Part shown: piece after piece, positions 26,978 to 38,930 of the stretch
How the letters are laid out: every line of letters begins with the position of its first letter
How positions within the stretch are numbered: position 1 is the stretch's first letter
Assembly: GCA_008360975.2 (NCBI GenBank)
Contig: CM039189.1
Coordinates: forward strand, 10,482,056 to 10,546,055
DNA: 64,000 nt
Direction of reading: 5' to 3'
Source of the DNA: Lichenostomus cassidix
Taxonomy: Eukaryota > Chordata > Aves > Passeriformes > Meliphagidae
Program-made: the position numbers and the translations under genes
Notes under the pieces: model-generated
Databases searched by the model: none
Told to the model about the DNA's origin: nothing
Seen by the model: only the letters and a program-made list of their open reading frames with translations

Positions 26978-27051
26978 TGATACCTACACTCTACTCTTCC
27001 CTGTCCTTCTCCCCTGATACCTACACTCCACTCTTCCTTGCTCTTCTCTCA
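26978..27051. repeat. 37-bp tandem duplication
   Basis: Two adjacent 37-base units begin TGATACCTACACT and run through CTCTTCC; they differ at only a few positions. The close match implies a recent local duplication compared with the decayed repeats around it. Confidence 0.85.
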
Positions 27052-27169
27052 GGTCACACAGGCTTCCCAGGTACAGGATGTTACTGTCTGTTTACATGTT
27101 CTGTTTTTTTTGGGGGGGGGCTCTCCAAAGCTCTGAGAAGCTGCTCACAATGACAGTGTCAAAGGCATG

Positions 27170-27175
27170 AATAAA
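27170..27175 (+). terminator. Candidate polyadenylation signal, plus strand
   Basis: AATAAA is followed directly by a GT-rich element (GTGTGTTGTTGTAGTGG), the expected arrangement for a cleavage and polyadenylation site. It would end a plus-strand transcript. No strong exon upstream confirms it. Confidence 0.25.
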
Positions 27176-27199
27176 ACGTGTGTTGTTGTAGTGGAGAGT

Positions 27200-30190
27200 G
27201 GCCTTTTCCCCTTTAACCAACAATCATGGGCCCCTTCCCCATTATACCATTTTCATTTTGGCAGTGACCTTAATTTTATGTTCACAAAAACGCTGCCAAA
27301 ATACCAGTTAAAAAATTCAACTAATATGAATATGTAAAGATGAACATGTATGCTGCTAAAAAACCAAGTACTCTCAAAAAATAGACCCAACGTTAGTAAG
27401 TGCACACAAACAAGTGATAAGGTACATTAAAAGAAACATACATCTCAAAATAAGCATCTGGACCATAAACTTCGTTTTAATATAAGAGTAGTTACATCTA
27501 TCACCTTCACAAATAGAGCCAAGCAGTGCTTGTTCCCTTTGCTCATTAAAGCTCTACAACTGGTACCTCCTGTATGCCCACATGCACCATTTCATTAAGC
27601 TTACTTGACATTAGATGAAGAAAGAGTACAAGAAAATTGCATATTCCCTGCCTAAAGTAAACTTGTCATTTAAACCTTGTGTATAGATAGAATTTGATAT
27701 AGCACTGGCGCAGTGAGTCATTCGTCAGTTTTAGAGTTTGTACGACAGTATTCTTACATATGTTTTGCAATACTTTCCAGTTCGCTACCACCCCATGTAA
27801 TTACAAGTTTTTACTGGAAACTAAGAATATATTTTGGGTTTGAACACTGCACTAAGATCTGTAGAAACAAAGCTTAACTTTATGGTCAGATTCTGAGCAA
27901 AAGTAAATCTACACAAGGAGCCCTCATGTACTGTATGAAAGATGAAAGTCAAAGCAGTGCTTTTAATGGAGAGCAAGCAGTGATGAAGAGCATCGCAAAT
28001 ATTTCTCAATGAATTACTCAAAACATAAACATAAGCAACTTTCCCATCAGTTTTCTTCAAAAGCTGTTTCTTAGCTACGTAAGTTACAATTGCATTCATT
28101 CAGAACACTATATAAAACAGCCAGTAGCTACTACAAGTGCTTTATTGAACATAATAGGTGATTTTACATCCTTCTGTGCTGCGGCAAGATACCACAAGAA
28201 AAATTTTCCCTACTGTCTTACCTTCAACTCTTAAGTTGCAAAACAGACATTAGCAATTTAACTCTCAACCCTGGTTTCTAAGAGGCACTGAAATCTTTCA
28301 GTGGTTTTTGTCCTGATTAATACTACTACTAAGATCAGCTCAGACCACCATGTGGTGGCATCCAGCTCACTCCAATGCTTTACAGGAAAGTTTCCAATTC
28401 TTCAAAAGCCACAAGTCCCCATTTTAATTTGCACACAGCCTTAGGTTTACTGTTCAGGTAAACTTCTTCAGTCAGTCTCTTAAAGCTGGTTATTATTAGT
28501 ATTTCTTTCCACTATCTAAATTCAAATCAAATGGATCTACTGAATTCTACATCTCCTGGTATCTGATAAAAAGCTGGAGAGAAAAAGCGCCCTTTGCACA
28601 ATTAGAGTCACCTGGTAAGATTCAAAAACAGGGAGCAACAATTCGGGTTTTTTTCCTCCCAACTGCATATGCTATGACCTGCAAGAAACATTTTCTGCTT
28701 AAAAGTAATGCTTAAACGGAGATCTATGGCTGAACATTATCACAAGGATTGCACTTACTTGACAGTCAGCTATTAGCCAACTCCATTATCGCTATTTGCA
28801 GTTTTTAAATGTACAGATTCAGAAGTAACTGTACAAAGCCTCCATTACAAGTGGATTTATGGAAAGCCACAGCAATAATCATCTTCATTAAGCATATCTT
28901 CCCACAGCCCTGCATTATGTGGACACAAAGAGGAAAACATTTCTTCTCCGTTACCCACAAGCTTAGATCCTTCTCTTTATAATCACAAGCTTTGACTGTC
29001 TGCTCTGCTTTTGCCAATGACAATTATCTCACATTCCCAAAAGCAGGACTTAGTTTAAAAAAATTAAAAATACCTGCACACCTCTCAACCCACAACCAAT
29101 ATACAATACAGGATGGCTTCTACTTTGATTTTCCAGAAACTGACATTTTCACTGGCAACATGAATGACAATAAAATGTTTTCTGTGGCTTCTACTATTTT
29201 GCTAATGGCCCCAACCAGTACATACCTAAGACATATTCATGGACATGTACTTGCAAAGAAAAGGGCTAATGACAATGCTTGTAACTAAACTGAATATAAA
29301 AATCCCTTGAAGTTATGTGTTAACTTTTTGGCCATAAGCTGTTTTAACCCCTTCATATATGTGGTCAGTTGCACCCTATTTAAACAGCTAGATGCAGGCT
29401 AAGAAACTTGCACATTAAGATGGCTGGTTAAAGGCAGAAACTGAGAACTTAAATAATTCAACACTGTCAACCACCACACATTCAGATCACAAACTGCCTG
29501 CTTTGCCACAGAGATTTTACTCTTTGCTTTCGAAGTTCAGATTGCTGATCATGCGCTTCACAGTATGGATATCTATTACTCCTACGTCCTCAGTCTCACA
29601 GCAAACCACCACAGCAGAAATAATAAAATCAGGATTAAAGTACACTTGTTCCTTCCATAAAACCAACCTCGTGAACCACGCATTTCCTGCATTATCATAA
29701 TGAATGCAATGGACTTTATTTAAAAATCTGTTTTCAAAGCTAAACTGGCAGTCTTGGAACAATCACCCAGTAATCAGACACGGACATAAGTCATTTGCAG
29801 CACAGGACCTTCGTAATCTTAAATTAAATTTGTCGTTTCCCTAGCATTTACCTTGAAAAATGAACAAAGGTGGTTACAGAAGCAGCATAAGGAAACTCTA
29901 TTTGCTCCCTGTCCCTGCACAAGTTAGCTGCCTTCAGAGATCTCTAAACCAGCAAATACTCAATTGAAGCTTTGATTATCCAGTTATCTTCAGCCCAAAT
30001 CACTTTTTACAGCCCAGTTCTAAACTTGACAAGAGAATATCGTATTTGATACTGACAATACAGCTTCATTTGGTTACATATGAAATAAACAAGGAACTCC
30101 AAAACGCTTTAAAACAGCTGCCCCAGTCAGTCTCCTGGAAACAGAGCACATCTTTCCCACACAAGAGGTTCGCGGGAAAAGACCTTTAAC
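27200..30190. other. No gene recognised; intron side of the CpG-island promoter
   Basis: AT-rich sequence. A minus-strand open frame at 29517-29762 (81 codons) reads plausibly protein-like and ends ISNLNFESKE, but I recognise no family and see no clear splice acceptor. The block 28800-29290 has several short open frames on both strands. I would call none of these a gene. Confidence 0.5.
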
Positions 30191-31315
30191 AGCGCGGAAA
30201 TACTTTCTTTCATTGAATTTAATTTACGCCAGCTATTTGAAGTCCTTGAAGTTGGTATTAACAGTTTCTGGGCGCAGAAACCACCGCGAAGGCAAACGCA
30301 CCCGCCCACCGCCTTCGCCTCCAGCCTGGGCTCCCGCTCGCCCCGGGCTGCCTGCGCCCACCCCGCGCCGCCCCACGCGAGCCCGCCCGCCCCCTCGGCT
30401 GTCCCGCGGGGGAGCACTGCCCGCCCCACCGGCACCCCGACCGGGCAGGCGGCACAACAGGTTGCGGAGGCGGCTGCGGGGCAGGAGCTAGCCCGGGGAG
30501 GCTGCAGCCGCACTCCCCCGGGAGGGCGAACGGGGAGAGAACGGGATGAACACCCCCACGCCAACCCCCCCGGCCCGGTTTGGGGAGCTGGCACCCCGGG
30601 AGCGGCGGCGAAGCTCCTGCCCGGGGCTCTTTGTTCTCGCCACCCAAGACGCCGCCGCCCGGCAGCCCCGCGCTCTCCCAGGCGGCGGCTCGCCCCACCG
30701 GGGGGAAAAGGCGCGGTCTGCCGCCCCCCGCTGCAGCGCCCTCCCTCGCTCCCTCCGCCCTCCGCAGGAACGGCCGGCGCCAGCCGCGGGAACCGCTTCG
30801 GGCCACTGCCGACCGCCCCACGCCTCGCACACGGCGGAGGCACCGCGCCCGGGACGCCCCTCAGCGCTCGGCGCTGCGCCCCGCGGGGTTCGACCCCTCT
30901 CCTCCGAGCTCACCGCGGGAGGGCCGCCCGCCGGGGCTGCCCCGAGTGCCGCAGCCCGCCCGGGAAGGTCACGCCGCGGCGGCGCCCCCCGCGCCCCCGG
31001 CCCCGCGGCGCCGGCAGGTGCCTGGCTGCCCCCCGCCGACCCGGGGAGGCTCCATGGGGCGCAGACGGCGGCGGCCGGAAAACCGCGTGGCGGCCCAGCG
31101 GGCGGTGGGGGGACTCCGGTACCTCACGGCGGCCCCAGCGGGACACCCGGGGCGGCGGCGGGGCCGAGGCGGGCGGCGGGGCCAGCGCTCGGGGGCGCCG
31201 ATCCGCGGGGCTCAACAGGCGGCGGAGTTTGGCGGCTCCCGGGGACACGATCCCGCCCTGCTGGGAGCCGCACACAAGGCTGAGAAGGGAGAGGCGACGC
31301 AACCGAGCCACTTAC

Positions 31316-31430
31316 CGGGGCTCCGGCGCTCCGCCGTCCGCATGCTGCCTCCGGGCGCCGCGCGAGAACCCGCTCCGCTCCCCGCCGGCAGCTCCGCTCC
31401 GCTCGCTCCTTCAGCCGCCGCCGCCGCGCG
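31316..31430 (-). other. Putative first exon of leftward gene (donor at 31315)
   Basis: On minus the sequence CCCCG/GTAAGTGG is a near-consensus donor, placed in the middle of the CpG island as expected for exon 1. An ATG with A at -3 lies at 31343. From it the frame reads MRTAERRSP and enters the intron with one base left over, so this exon could either be 5' UTR or contain the start codon. The 5' end is not defined by sequence; I give a nominal boundary. The gene itself is not identified. Confidence 0.5.
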
Positions 31431-31500
31431 AGACCGCGCTCCGCGCGCGCCGCCGCCAGCCCGCCCACGCCGGGGCCGCGCGCCGCGCCCGCCCCGCCGC

Positions 31501-31530
31501 CAGCCCAGCCCAGCCCAGCTCAGCCCGCCC
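31501..31530. repeat. Short CAGCC pentamer run
   Basis: About five imperfect copies of CAGCC lie in the core of the CpG island, just left of the second donor. It is a simple GC-rich repeat that could vary in copy number. Confidence 0.8.
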
Positions 31531-31561
31531 CGCCGCCGCCACCTGCCGCCCGCGGGCTCAC

Positions 31562-31700
31562 CTGGGCTGCGCTGCGCTGAGCCCCCGCCGCCGCGCTGGG
31601 CCCCGCGGCGAGCCGAGGCGCTGCTACCCGCCGAGTCCCGCTCCGCTCAACAGCGGCCTGCGCCGCGCTGCCTCCCGCCTTGCCCGCCGAATCGGCCCGC
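31562..31700 (-). other. Alternative non-coding first exon of leftward gene (donor at 31561)
   Basis: On minus, CAGCCCAG/GTGAGCCC is a good donor about 250 bases upstream of the other. No ATG occurs on the minus strand for several hundred bases above it, so an exon ending here would be wholly 5' UTR. Two donors in one island suggest alternative first exons or start sites. The right-hand limit is nominal because no TSS motif fixes it. Confidence 0.4.
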
Positions 31701-31732
31701 AGCCGGCGGGCAGGGCCCGCCCCGGCCAGGTG

Positions 31733-31800
31733 TGGGCGGGGGAGGGCGGGGGGCGGCCCGGTGGGGCGGGCGGGGGCGCGGCCGCGGCCCGGGGCGGGCG
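31733..31800 (+). promoter_or_regulatory. G-rich tract: GC boxes and potential G-quadruplex
   Basis: The plus strand carries at least seven runs of three or more G with very short loops, and multiple GGGCGG SP1-type boxes. It lies just upstream of the leftward first exons, where activating GC boxes and G-quadruplex-forming sequence are often found. Folding is predicted from the pattern only. Confidence 0.6.
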
Positions 31801-32424
31801 CTCTGGAGGCGACGCCGGAAGGAGCCGGACCGGCAGCCAGGGAGCCCTCGCCGCACTCCTCGGCCGGCTGCTGCGGGAGGGGGCTACGGCCCCGCCGTGC
31901 CTCGGAGTCCACTTGCCCGCGCCCGGTCCCTCCGCTCTTAACCCGGGTCGCAGAGCGGGCCAGACCCGGGATGGCGGGGGTGGCCCCGGTCGGTGTGAGG
32001 AGCAGCGGTCGGGCGGCAGAGCGGAGCCCTCCTCGCTGCCCGCGGGTCTCCTCGGCGGCTGAGCGCCGCGCTGGGACCTGTTGCGGGCTGTGCTGGTTTG
32101 GCCGCGGCGTGGCTGTTCGCGGTGTTTCAGCCCGTGCGCTCACCCAGCGCAATGCTGCTCCTCTGCTCCGTCCAGCCCTTCCTGCGCCCCCGTCCAGAGC
32201 CCTGAACTCAGAAATGGAGAAACTAAGGCGTATTGTCTGCGGGCTTTTGAGGCGGTGGAAGGGTTAAGTCGGTCAGTCCCTTGCACCGGGTGTGTTGGTG
32301 CTCTTTGGCTCCGTGCCCAACCCTTCCTAGGAGCCGGGGTTGCGTCAGCGCGGGCAGCACCGCGGTGCTCGGCGGTTTCGCCTTGCTGCCGTTCTCTCCT
32401 GTGCACCGTGCTGGGGTCACTGAA

Positions 32425-35400
32425 GCATTTCCCACGGCGTGTGGATTTTTTTCCCGTCTGTGATCGTCAGGATTTGTCCTCGTGTGTGGGAATTGTGTTC
32501 CTTTGTGCATCTTTTGCCGTTATCATCTCATTTCCTCCAGCCAGGGTGCTGGTGAGAGCCAAATAGTTTTTAGAGAATCTTCCTCTGACCTAGCATTGCT
32601 ACCTCAAGCACTTCTTAGGAGCTCTGGACTTCACAGTACTGAATGTGATCCTGGTGCCTCATGTATCACTTGCCTTGGCCTGAAACTGAGCACCTAAAGC
32701 CAGTTTTGCACCCCTGCCACACAGCAGGAAGCTCTGGCACCTAAAGCCTGTGGTTCTGGGGATATTTTCCTTCCTACAGGGTATCCAAATATTGCTGCAA
32801 AACAGCCCTTCTGTGCATTACACAGTGAGGCCACGGAGCTTAGAGTAAGTGGTGCTGGCTGAGTGCCACGCAGCACTGCCAAAGTGCCCATGGGCTCCAC
32901 TCTCTGTGTTAAAATTTGGATCTGCTTCAGGATGCTCTGGAGCTCAAGACCATGGGGAAGGCGAGAGATCCCTGGTACAGAGAAGGGATTCACAGAGCTG
33001 TGAGACCCCTGGCTCACCTAGCAGCCTTGTCGGCAAGTTTAAGCAGGGTCATGTCTACTCGACCCCCATTCATTTTATGTGTAAGCAACAGGTTACTGAA
33101 GTTTGCTTGAAAAAGGGGAGATGTGTGCCTTGTTTTGCCTTTACTGATCTTGTTAGATGTTTAAGAATTTTTGAGTGGAGACACTGAAATGTTGGGCCAA
33201 TCTACAGGATAAATTTTTTAAACCTAGATACAGGTTCCTAAACACCTTCACAGATGTGTATTCATGTGACTGACACAGAGCTGCCTCATAAACTTTTGAT
33301 GCCCTGAAGCTTCTAGCCAAGACTTGCAGGTAAATGATTGTCCCATGGGCGTAAGCCATTAATCATCAGAACCATGAAACAAAGGGTTTTCTTATACAGC
33401 TACCACCCTAAACTCTTTGTTACTCCCCCATGCACTCTGTGTCTGCATGACGTAAAAACTGAAAGCTATGAATAGTGTAAGCCCACTAGACACAGGTGAT
33501 TTGTACCTCACTAGATATGGGGTGGCTGGTTTGTCACCCCTTTACCTCTCTGAGTTATGAGGCACTGTTCCTCAAAGCAAAGGCATGTTCTTCAGGGGCT
33601 TGTTTAATACAGGACACAGTGGCATGTATTCTGTACCAGAGCTGTATTCTGTAAGGAGGCATACAAGAGTTCTAAAGCCCTGAGAATGCTCCACCAGTTC
33701 ACACATAGCACCCAAGTGTATCATCTCCATAGCTCTCATGGCTCCCGCCTGCCCAGCCGTTTCAGTGGTAAGCTTTTTGGAAAGCAAAGTCTCAGTGTGT
33801 ATTTGCAATACTCAATTTGGAGGTCACTGCTCCTGGTAGCTCTTCCTTGCCTTTGATCCAGCTCTTCAGCATAAATGCAGACACCCATACCCTTGTCCTG
33901 TGTGCCACGTGATAGCCAGCTAGTGTATAGGTACAGTGGGGATTGCCTTTAATGTAATAAATTGGTATAGAATCAAAAGGCTAGGATGCTGATTTTTCTA
34001 AGACTTGTCAGAACAACTTCCCTTCTTGTTTCAGATGTTGCGAAACTTGCTAAATGCTCTGGATTGAATCTACAAGCTGCAGAGCCTGTCAGAAGCTCGT
34101 CCTTTCTCCAACTGTTGGGGATTTTTTTTGAGGGAGTATTCTTGCTGCTGACTGTTTCTCACCTGATTTTATAGTAATTGTCAATTGTATTGTCAGGTCT
34201 ACTGGTCTGATTCACAAGTGCCTGGTGCAACGCTCAACTTGGTGCTCATGTAAGATAATACATCTCCATCTGTAGATCTACTTGACAGCACAGCTTGAGG
34301 ACCATATGGCCATGACTCTGACTGCCCACCATTTTTTCAATATTACCCCCAAGACTCTTTCATTTCCTTTGTAAGGCAGGATTATTAGAACTCTGTTTTG
34401 CTCCAAATAATAAAAAAAACAATCTGTGTTGCCCATTTCTGTTCTTCTCCAATTGAAGGAAATGAAGCCTTGAAGTGACAGCCCTGATGTTTCCTCATCC
34501 ATAGCACTAAATTGTCTGGAATGAGAAATCTTAAAGAGGAAGTTATCAGCTTCCCTTTAATTTTGCCTAACTACACCTTGTACTTTTGAAGAAATAAAAA
34601 TTAGTGTTGTAATAATAGTGCAATCACATTGCTAAAGTGGTATTTGCTTCTGTTTTCTGGCCAAGGCCCATAAGTTCCTCATGCACCTTTCTGGAAAGTA
34701 CGTACAAATGTCTTTCTCTTTCTGCATTGGTTGTCTCAGCTGGTTGACCAGTTCTGGTCAGGTAATGTGCTCTCTATTACTGTAGCTTTGCATAGAGCTT
34801 AGCAAAGTGAAGCTCCCTGCTTGGCTGATGCCTTAGAGGTCCTACAAAGCATGTAAACATGAGTAATAATCCTCATAGTTCATTTACTTCCTGCTCCTCA
34901 CACCAAACCAGAAAGATAAGATCATTGGGGGAAAAAAGCAAGCAAACCGAATTCAAGCACCACTGGAAAATTTGTTCCTGGTGTGTAGATGTATTTTGGG
35001 CATTATTAAGCAGGAAAAGTTTTCTGCTCCTGACTGAATCAAACGTGCTAGAAGAAGACCGGGCGATGCTGCTCACCAAGACAAAAATTGAAATGACCTC
35101 CTGCTAAAGGCCAGAATTCTGGAGTACTAATTGCAGTTGGCTCATGGAAGACTCTTCTAAAATGTAACCACTTACTCAAAAAAGCAGTGTTGCAGATGAA
35201 TATTTGCAGTATGGTCTGCATGTGTTCTTATCCCAGAAATACCAGCTTGGTGTTGTTTCCTAACCCTAAGTGAATGGCAATAGAAAGACTATAATACATC
35301 AGGTACATGTAAGCTAAAGCAAACAATACACAAAATACTGTGACCTTGCTCCTGGAGTGGTTTTTGCTCCCCTCTGTGTTTCCTGCCAAAGTTTGCTTCT

Positions 35401-35610
35401 TCTCCATTTTTTTCCATCCTTGTCAGTTCCTGAGAAACTCTGTGTTTCTGGCTTTCATCATGAAGGCATCTGTGTTCAGCCTGTCCAAGAGTTGATCTGG
35501 TGGTCTTCAGCTCCACTCCTTCATGGTTTGGCAGACCACAGGGCTTGCAGGCTACACAATACAGGCTGCCAAAGAGATGGAGAGGAGCACTGATCACACT
35601 GGTATTTGAG
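32425..35610. other. No gene recognised
   Basis: Intermediate-GC sequence right of the island. Open frames are short. A stretch at 34180-34520 resembles decayed LINE sequence in texture, but I cannot name it. I see no exon. Confidence 0.5.
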
Positions 35611-35617
35611 CACTTCC

Positions 35618-35830
35618 TAAGCTAATGTATTTATCTTCACAGCATTTCTGTGTGGTAGGAAATTAGTACTGTCCCCCTTTTAGAGGTGAAAAACAGATGC
35701 AAGCAGAAGCTAATTGACTTAGCTAATGTTGCACAGGAGCTAGTGGCACAGCAGAGAAATGAGATCAGCTGCCAGCCCCATTGCCATGTGCCAGAGGACA
35801 GGTTGACTCAGATTCGAAAGCCCTGTTGGT
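35618..35830 (+). mobile_element. Ancient MIR-like (CORE-SINE) element
   Basis: The sequence follows the MIR order. It has TTATCTTCACAGCATTTCTG with a GTAGG nearby, then CCCCCTTTTAGAGGTGAAAA, then GCTAATTGACTTAGCTAATG, then GCACAGGAGCTAGTGGCA, and then an AGATCAGCTGCCAG segment in place of the typical AACCCAGGTCT. Amniote genomes keep such copies as very old fossils. It is tRNA-derived and has no coding function. The assignment is by pattern memory. Confidence 0.65.
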
Positions 35831-38800
35831 GCCCACAGGCTTTTATAATCCCATGCAAAGGCAAAGCATGAGCCTTCAGAACACGGCAGAAAATTGAAAG
35901 CACAAGCTTTCAGATCAAGGCAACCTAGGAAGGAAGGGACAGATTTACACTGAAATCCAAGTCAGGTGGCAGCAGCAATAGCAGCCTGGCCCAGGTTTGC
36001 AGAGTGACTGGGCTTTTAGACTTGGTTTTTGTTTTTCTCTAACTGTTGAGAAGTGATTCCTGGTATTGGATCAAAGCTCTCTGTCTGATTTCAGCCTTGC
36101 CAGATAATCTGTCTGGGGGCTGAGAACGCCCTTCCTCACTTTCACACCACTGAAAGCAGGAGCTTCTGGAAATGTAATTTCAACCCAATCCTTTTTTTTT
36201 TTTTTCCCTCTCCTATTAATTTTTAGTCCTGCCTACTTTTATATTCAGTTTTCAGACCATGTTGAAAGCATTTTAAAAGAAGCCATGATGCAGTTAAGAA
36301 AATACTGGAGACTATGTTCAGAGACCTTAAAAAAATCAATTCTCTTTTGAAACCTCACGTTTGGTTGTAAGTATCAGACAAATAATGGCATTAATACAGC
36401 TCCTGTGTATAGGAGTGGGTTTTGATTAAAGCATTGAGACAGGGAGTGGCATCGTCTTATCCTTGCAGCAGATTTATAGACCTTATTAGCAAGGTTAAAC
36501 TTTCATGCTGACTAAACTTTCCCACACCCTCTTTCTGCCATAAAAATCCACCTCAAATTTTCATCTCACAACCAAGTAGCAGGTGAAGTTATGCTGAAGG
36601 TTTCACATTAAAGCAAGGCAAGTATCCCAAAATACTGTTCCCCAGTGCCAGAAATTATTCTGCCCAAATGGCTGCTGCTTCCTCAGAGAACTCCGCCTCT
36701 TATCAACTTCTAGTATTTTATAGGATTGCACAGCTGGTGCTTTTCTTTGACCATATCATCAACTTCAGGTCTGACTACAGGATGGATTCTGCCCTTGGTT
36801 CTGCATTCAGCAGCATCCTCTGACAGCAGCCACCTAAGATAAAAAGGTAATTCAGAGAGCAGATACAGCAAGAGTAACTGGGAGAAGGATCACCCTGACC
36901 ACAGCTCTGCTGCAACAGATGACAGGCAAACAGGACAAATATATTGGATTGACATTTATATCCCCGAAGGAGCTGACACAATTGCTGTCTACCGAATTTT
37001 CTTTTTAACTTGAAAGATCAGATCTGAAATTTTCAAGGTGCACTAAATGAGGAGTCCTATATTCTTACCTCAGTGTCCAAGAGCTGTAGTCCTGAAAAAG
37101 TGATAAGAATAAAGTAGTGCCCCCACATCAGGTAATCTCAGCCTTTTGTGTGCGAATGGCAAGAGAGTGTCAGGAGCCCTCTGACACAGGATGGTTACCA
37201 TAGCTCTGCTCCGCAGCTGAGGTCTGTGAAGAAGTCAAGGAGAAGCATTTGGGTGCTCCAGTCTCCTACAGTAAAGGCACAGAGGAGGGGTTTGGGTCCT
37301 GCCCAGCTGTGTATGTGAAAGCTGGGATCTCCTAGCTGAAATATTACAGGCGCCAGATCTGGCCTGGAGTGCGACAGGCAGCCGTGAGCTTGGCAGAGTA
37401 GAATTTCACAGCTGACTTGTACTTATTCCTTTCACAGGCAGCAGTGAGTTCTCTCAGTGTGAAGCTCTACATCCAAGCTCTGGGCAGTGACCAGGCTGCA
37501 GTGGCCGGTCGGTGTGAACAGCATGAGAATGCCACAGTGCCAGGGAAGGTGCCAGAGCTGCAAGGTGTGGCTGTGGTGTGATGAACACCAGTGGTGGTAG
37601 ATACAAGAATCCGTCCTCTGCTGGTCCGCAGGACTAATCCTCACAGTGCTCACAGGGCAGGATTCACACCTGAGAAGAGGCCAGAATAAGGGATATACAA
37701 TGCTTAATCTCATAAGCTTGAGCAGGACTTAAATGCTTCCCAGAATTTTGCTACCCTATTGCAGAACAGTCATGTATTATAGAAGTAAACTGAAATGATC
37801 CCCTAATGATTTTTTTTTCTTCAATTAATTCCTTCTGCTACCCCAAAGAAAAAAAAAACAAACAAAATGGCAGGGACCAGCTGTCTTGACAGGTCATTTA
37901 ACACTATTTTTGTAAAAATAGATTTGTGTTTTATAGCTTAATATTTTAGAGGCTGGTGACTGGTTAAACTTCTTTCAGCACCAGCACCTCTTGCTTTGGG
38001 CTTCAGCCTTCAAATAAGTCACCGGTTGTCATGATTTACTGTGTATACTATGGGACAAGTGCAAGATTTTGACAAGAAAAGATATTTGGGTGTTATTTGA
38101 GGAGACATGGGGAAAGTCACTTAACTCAGTGTTTATATAGAAAGGCTTTCTTGTTCAGAGGTCACCTCTGCTGGAATAACAGGTGCAGGCTTCAGACATC
38201 AGCTGCCAGGGCTGTTTTGTTCATCAGGGAGGTTATAGCTTTTCCTATTAAAGATGGCTGGAATTTCAGGGAATATATTTTGTTTAAATTTAACTAACCT
38301 TTCTATCATGATTCTAGGAGAAAGGTGCAGCCTGTTAGCACACAATTGCTTCAGTGGTGATAATACCAGTGTCGTTTCTCAGCACTGTGCCCATTAAGGT
38401 GTTCAGAGCAACGGATGTGGAAAATGTATCCCAACTTTGAAAATGTCTCTCTGCAAGTTTAAGTAAGAACAATAAAGTGGGTGAGGAACAGGCTATAAAT
38501 CGGGTAAGGACTTTGTTAAAACTTAGGAATAAAGGATCTGCAGTGGTGTTCTGTGGAACTGTGCTGTAAAAGTGGGGAAGAGTTGGCTCCCCTAGTCACT
38601 CTGCAAATATTAAAGTGGTGTTTGCATTTGTTTTTAAAAGCACTTTGAGATGGCATTTCTCCAAAACTGAAGGGTTAGGTGTGTTCAGCAAATGAAATGT
38701 GCTGGCTGGGCATTTCTGACCATCTCTTGCCTGAACCCTGCCCCCTACAGAAAGCTGCAAGGCTTCCTCCTCTTCCCACCTCTAAATCAAACTTCACCTG

Positions 38801-38910
38801 CCTGTTCCCATCTGCTGACCCTCATTCCAGCAGCTCTTCAGGCTTGTCTATGTCTTTCTTCTCTTTCCAGCCCTGTTCCCTCCTGCACACACATACAGAG
38901 GTACACAAAT

Positions 38911-38930
38911 CCACACACACACACAGACAC
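38911..38930. repeat. (CA)n microsatellite
   Basis: An alternating CA tract of about eight units followed by a short GACAC variant. Confidence 0.9.

Larger units (their letters stand above)
26617..27190 (+). other. Candidate plus-strand terminal exon with 3' UTR (weak)
   Basis: A good acceptor (GGCCTCCTTTCACAG) ends at 26616. From 26619 one frame runs PEDFDLPTDSKRLQALVTKIS to a TGA at 26682-26684. About 490 bases later there is an AATAAA at 27170-27175, followed by a GT-rich stretch. The parts are arranged like the last exon of a rightward transcript. The coding piece has only 21 codons and I recognise no family. It would also lie inside the leftward gene's span, requiring a nested or antisense gene. 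It may be a non-coding transcript end or chance. Confidence 0.18.
30200..32420. promoter_or_regulatory. CpG island promoter
   Basis: About 2.2 kb of very GC-rich, CpG-dense sequence stands out sharply from AT-rich flanks. There are many GC boxes (GGGCGG and its complement), no visible TATA box, and two minus-strand splice donors at its centre. This is the usual architecture of a vertebrate housekeeping or developmental gene promoter. The donors indicate leftward transcription, but such islands are often bidirectional, so a divergent plus-strand transcript is possible. Long open frames inside it reflect the scarcity of AT-rich stop codons rather than coding. Confidence 0.9.

Noticed and set aside
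29517..29762. 81-codon minus frame ending ISNLNFESKE
   Set aside because: No splice acceptor, recognisable family or polyadenylation context. Its length is within chance expectation.
32089..32110. TGTGCTGGTTTGGCC, similar to the start of another common avian LTR
   Set aside because: The similarity stops after about 12 bases and the sequence continues as ordinary CpG-island DNA.
30127..32267. Long overlapping open frames in the CpG island (up to 453 codons, both strands)
   Set aside because: Stop codons are AT-rich and rare in such DNA. The frames overlap in every register, give Pro/Arg/Ala/Gly-rich low-complexity peptides and run across the predicted splice donors.
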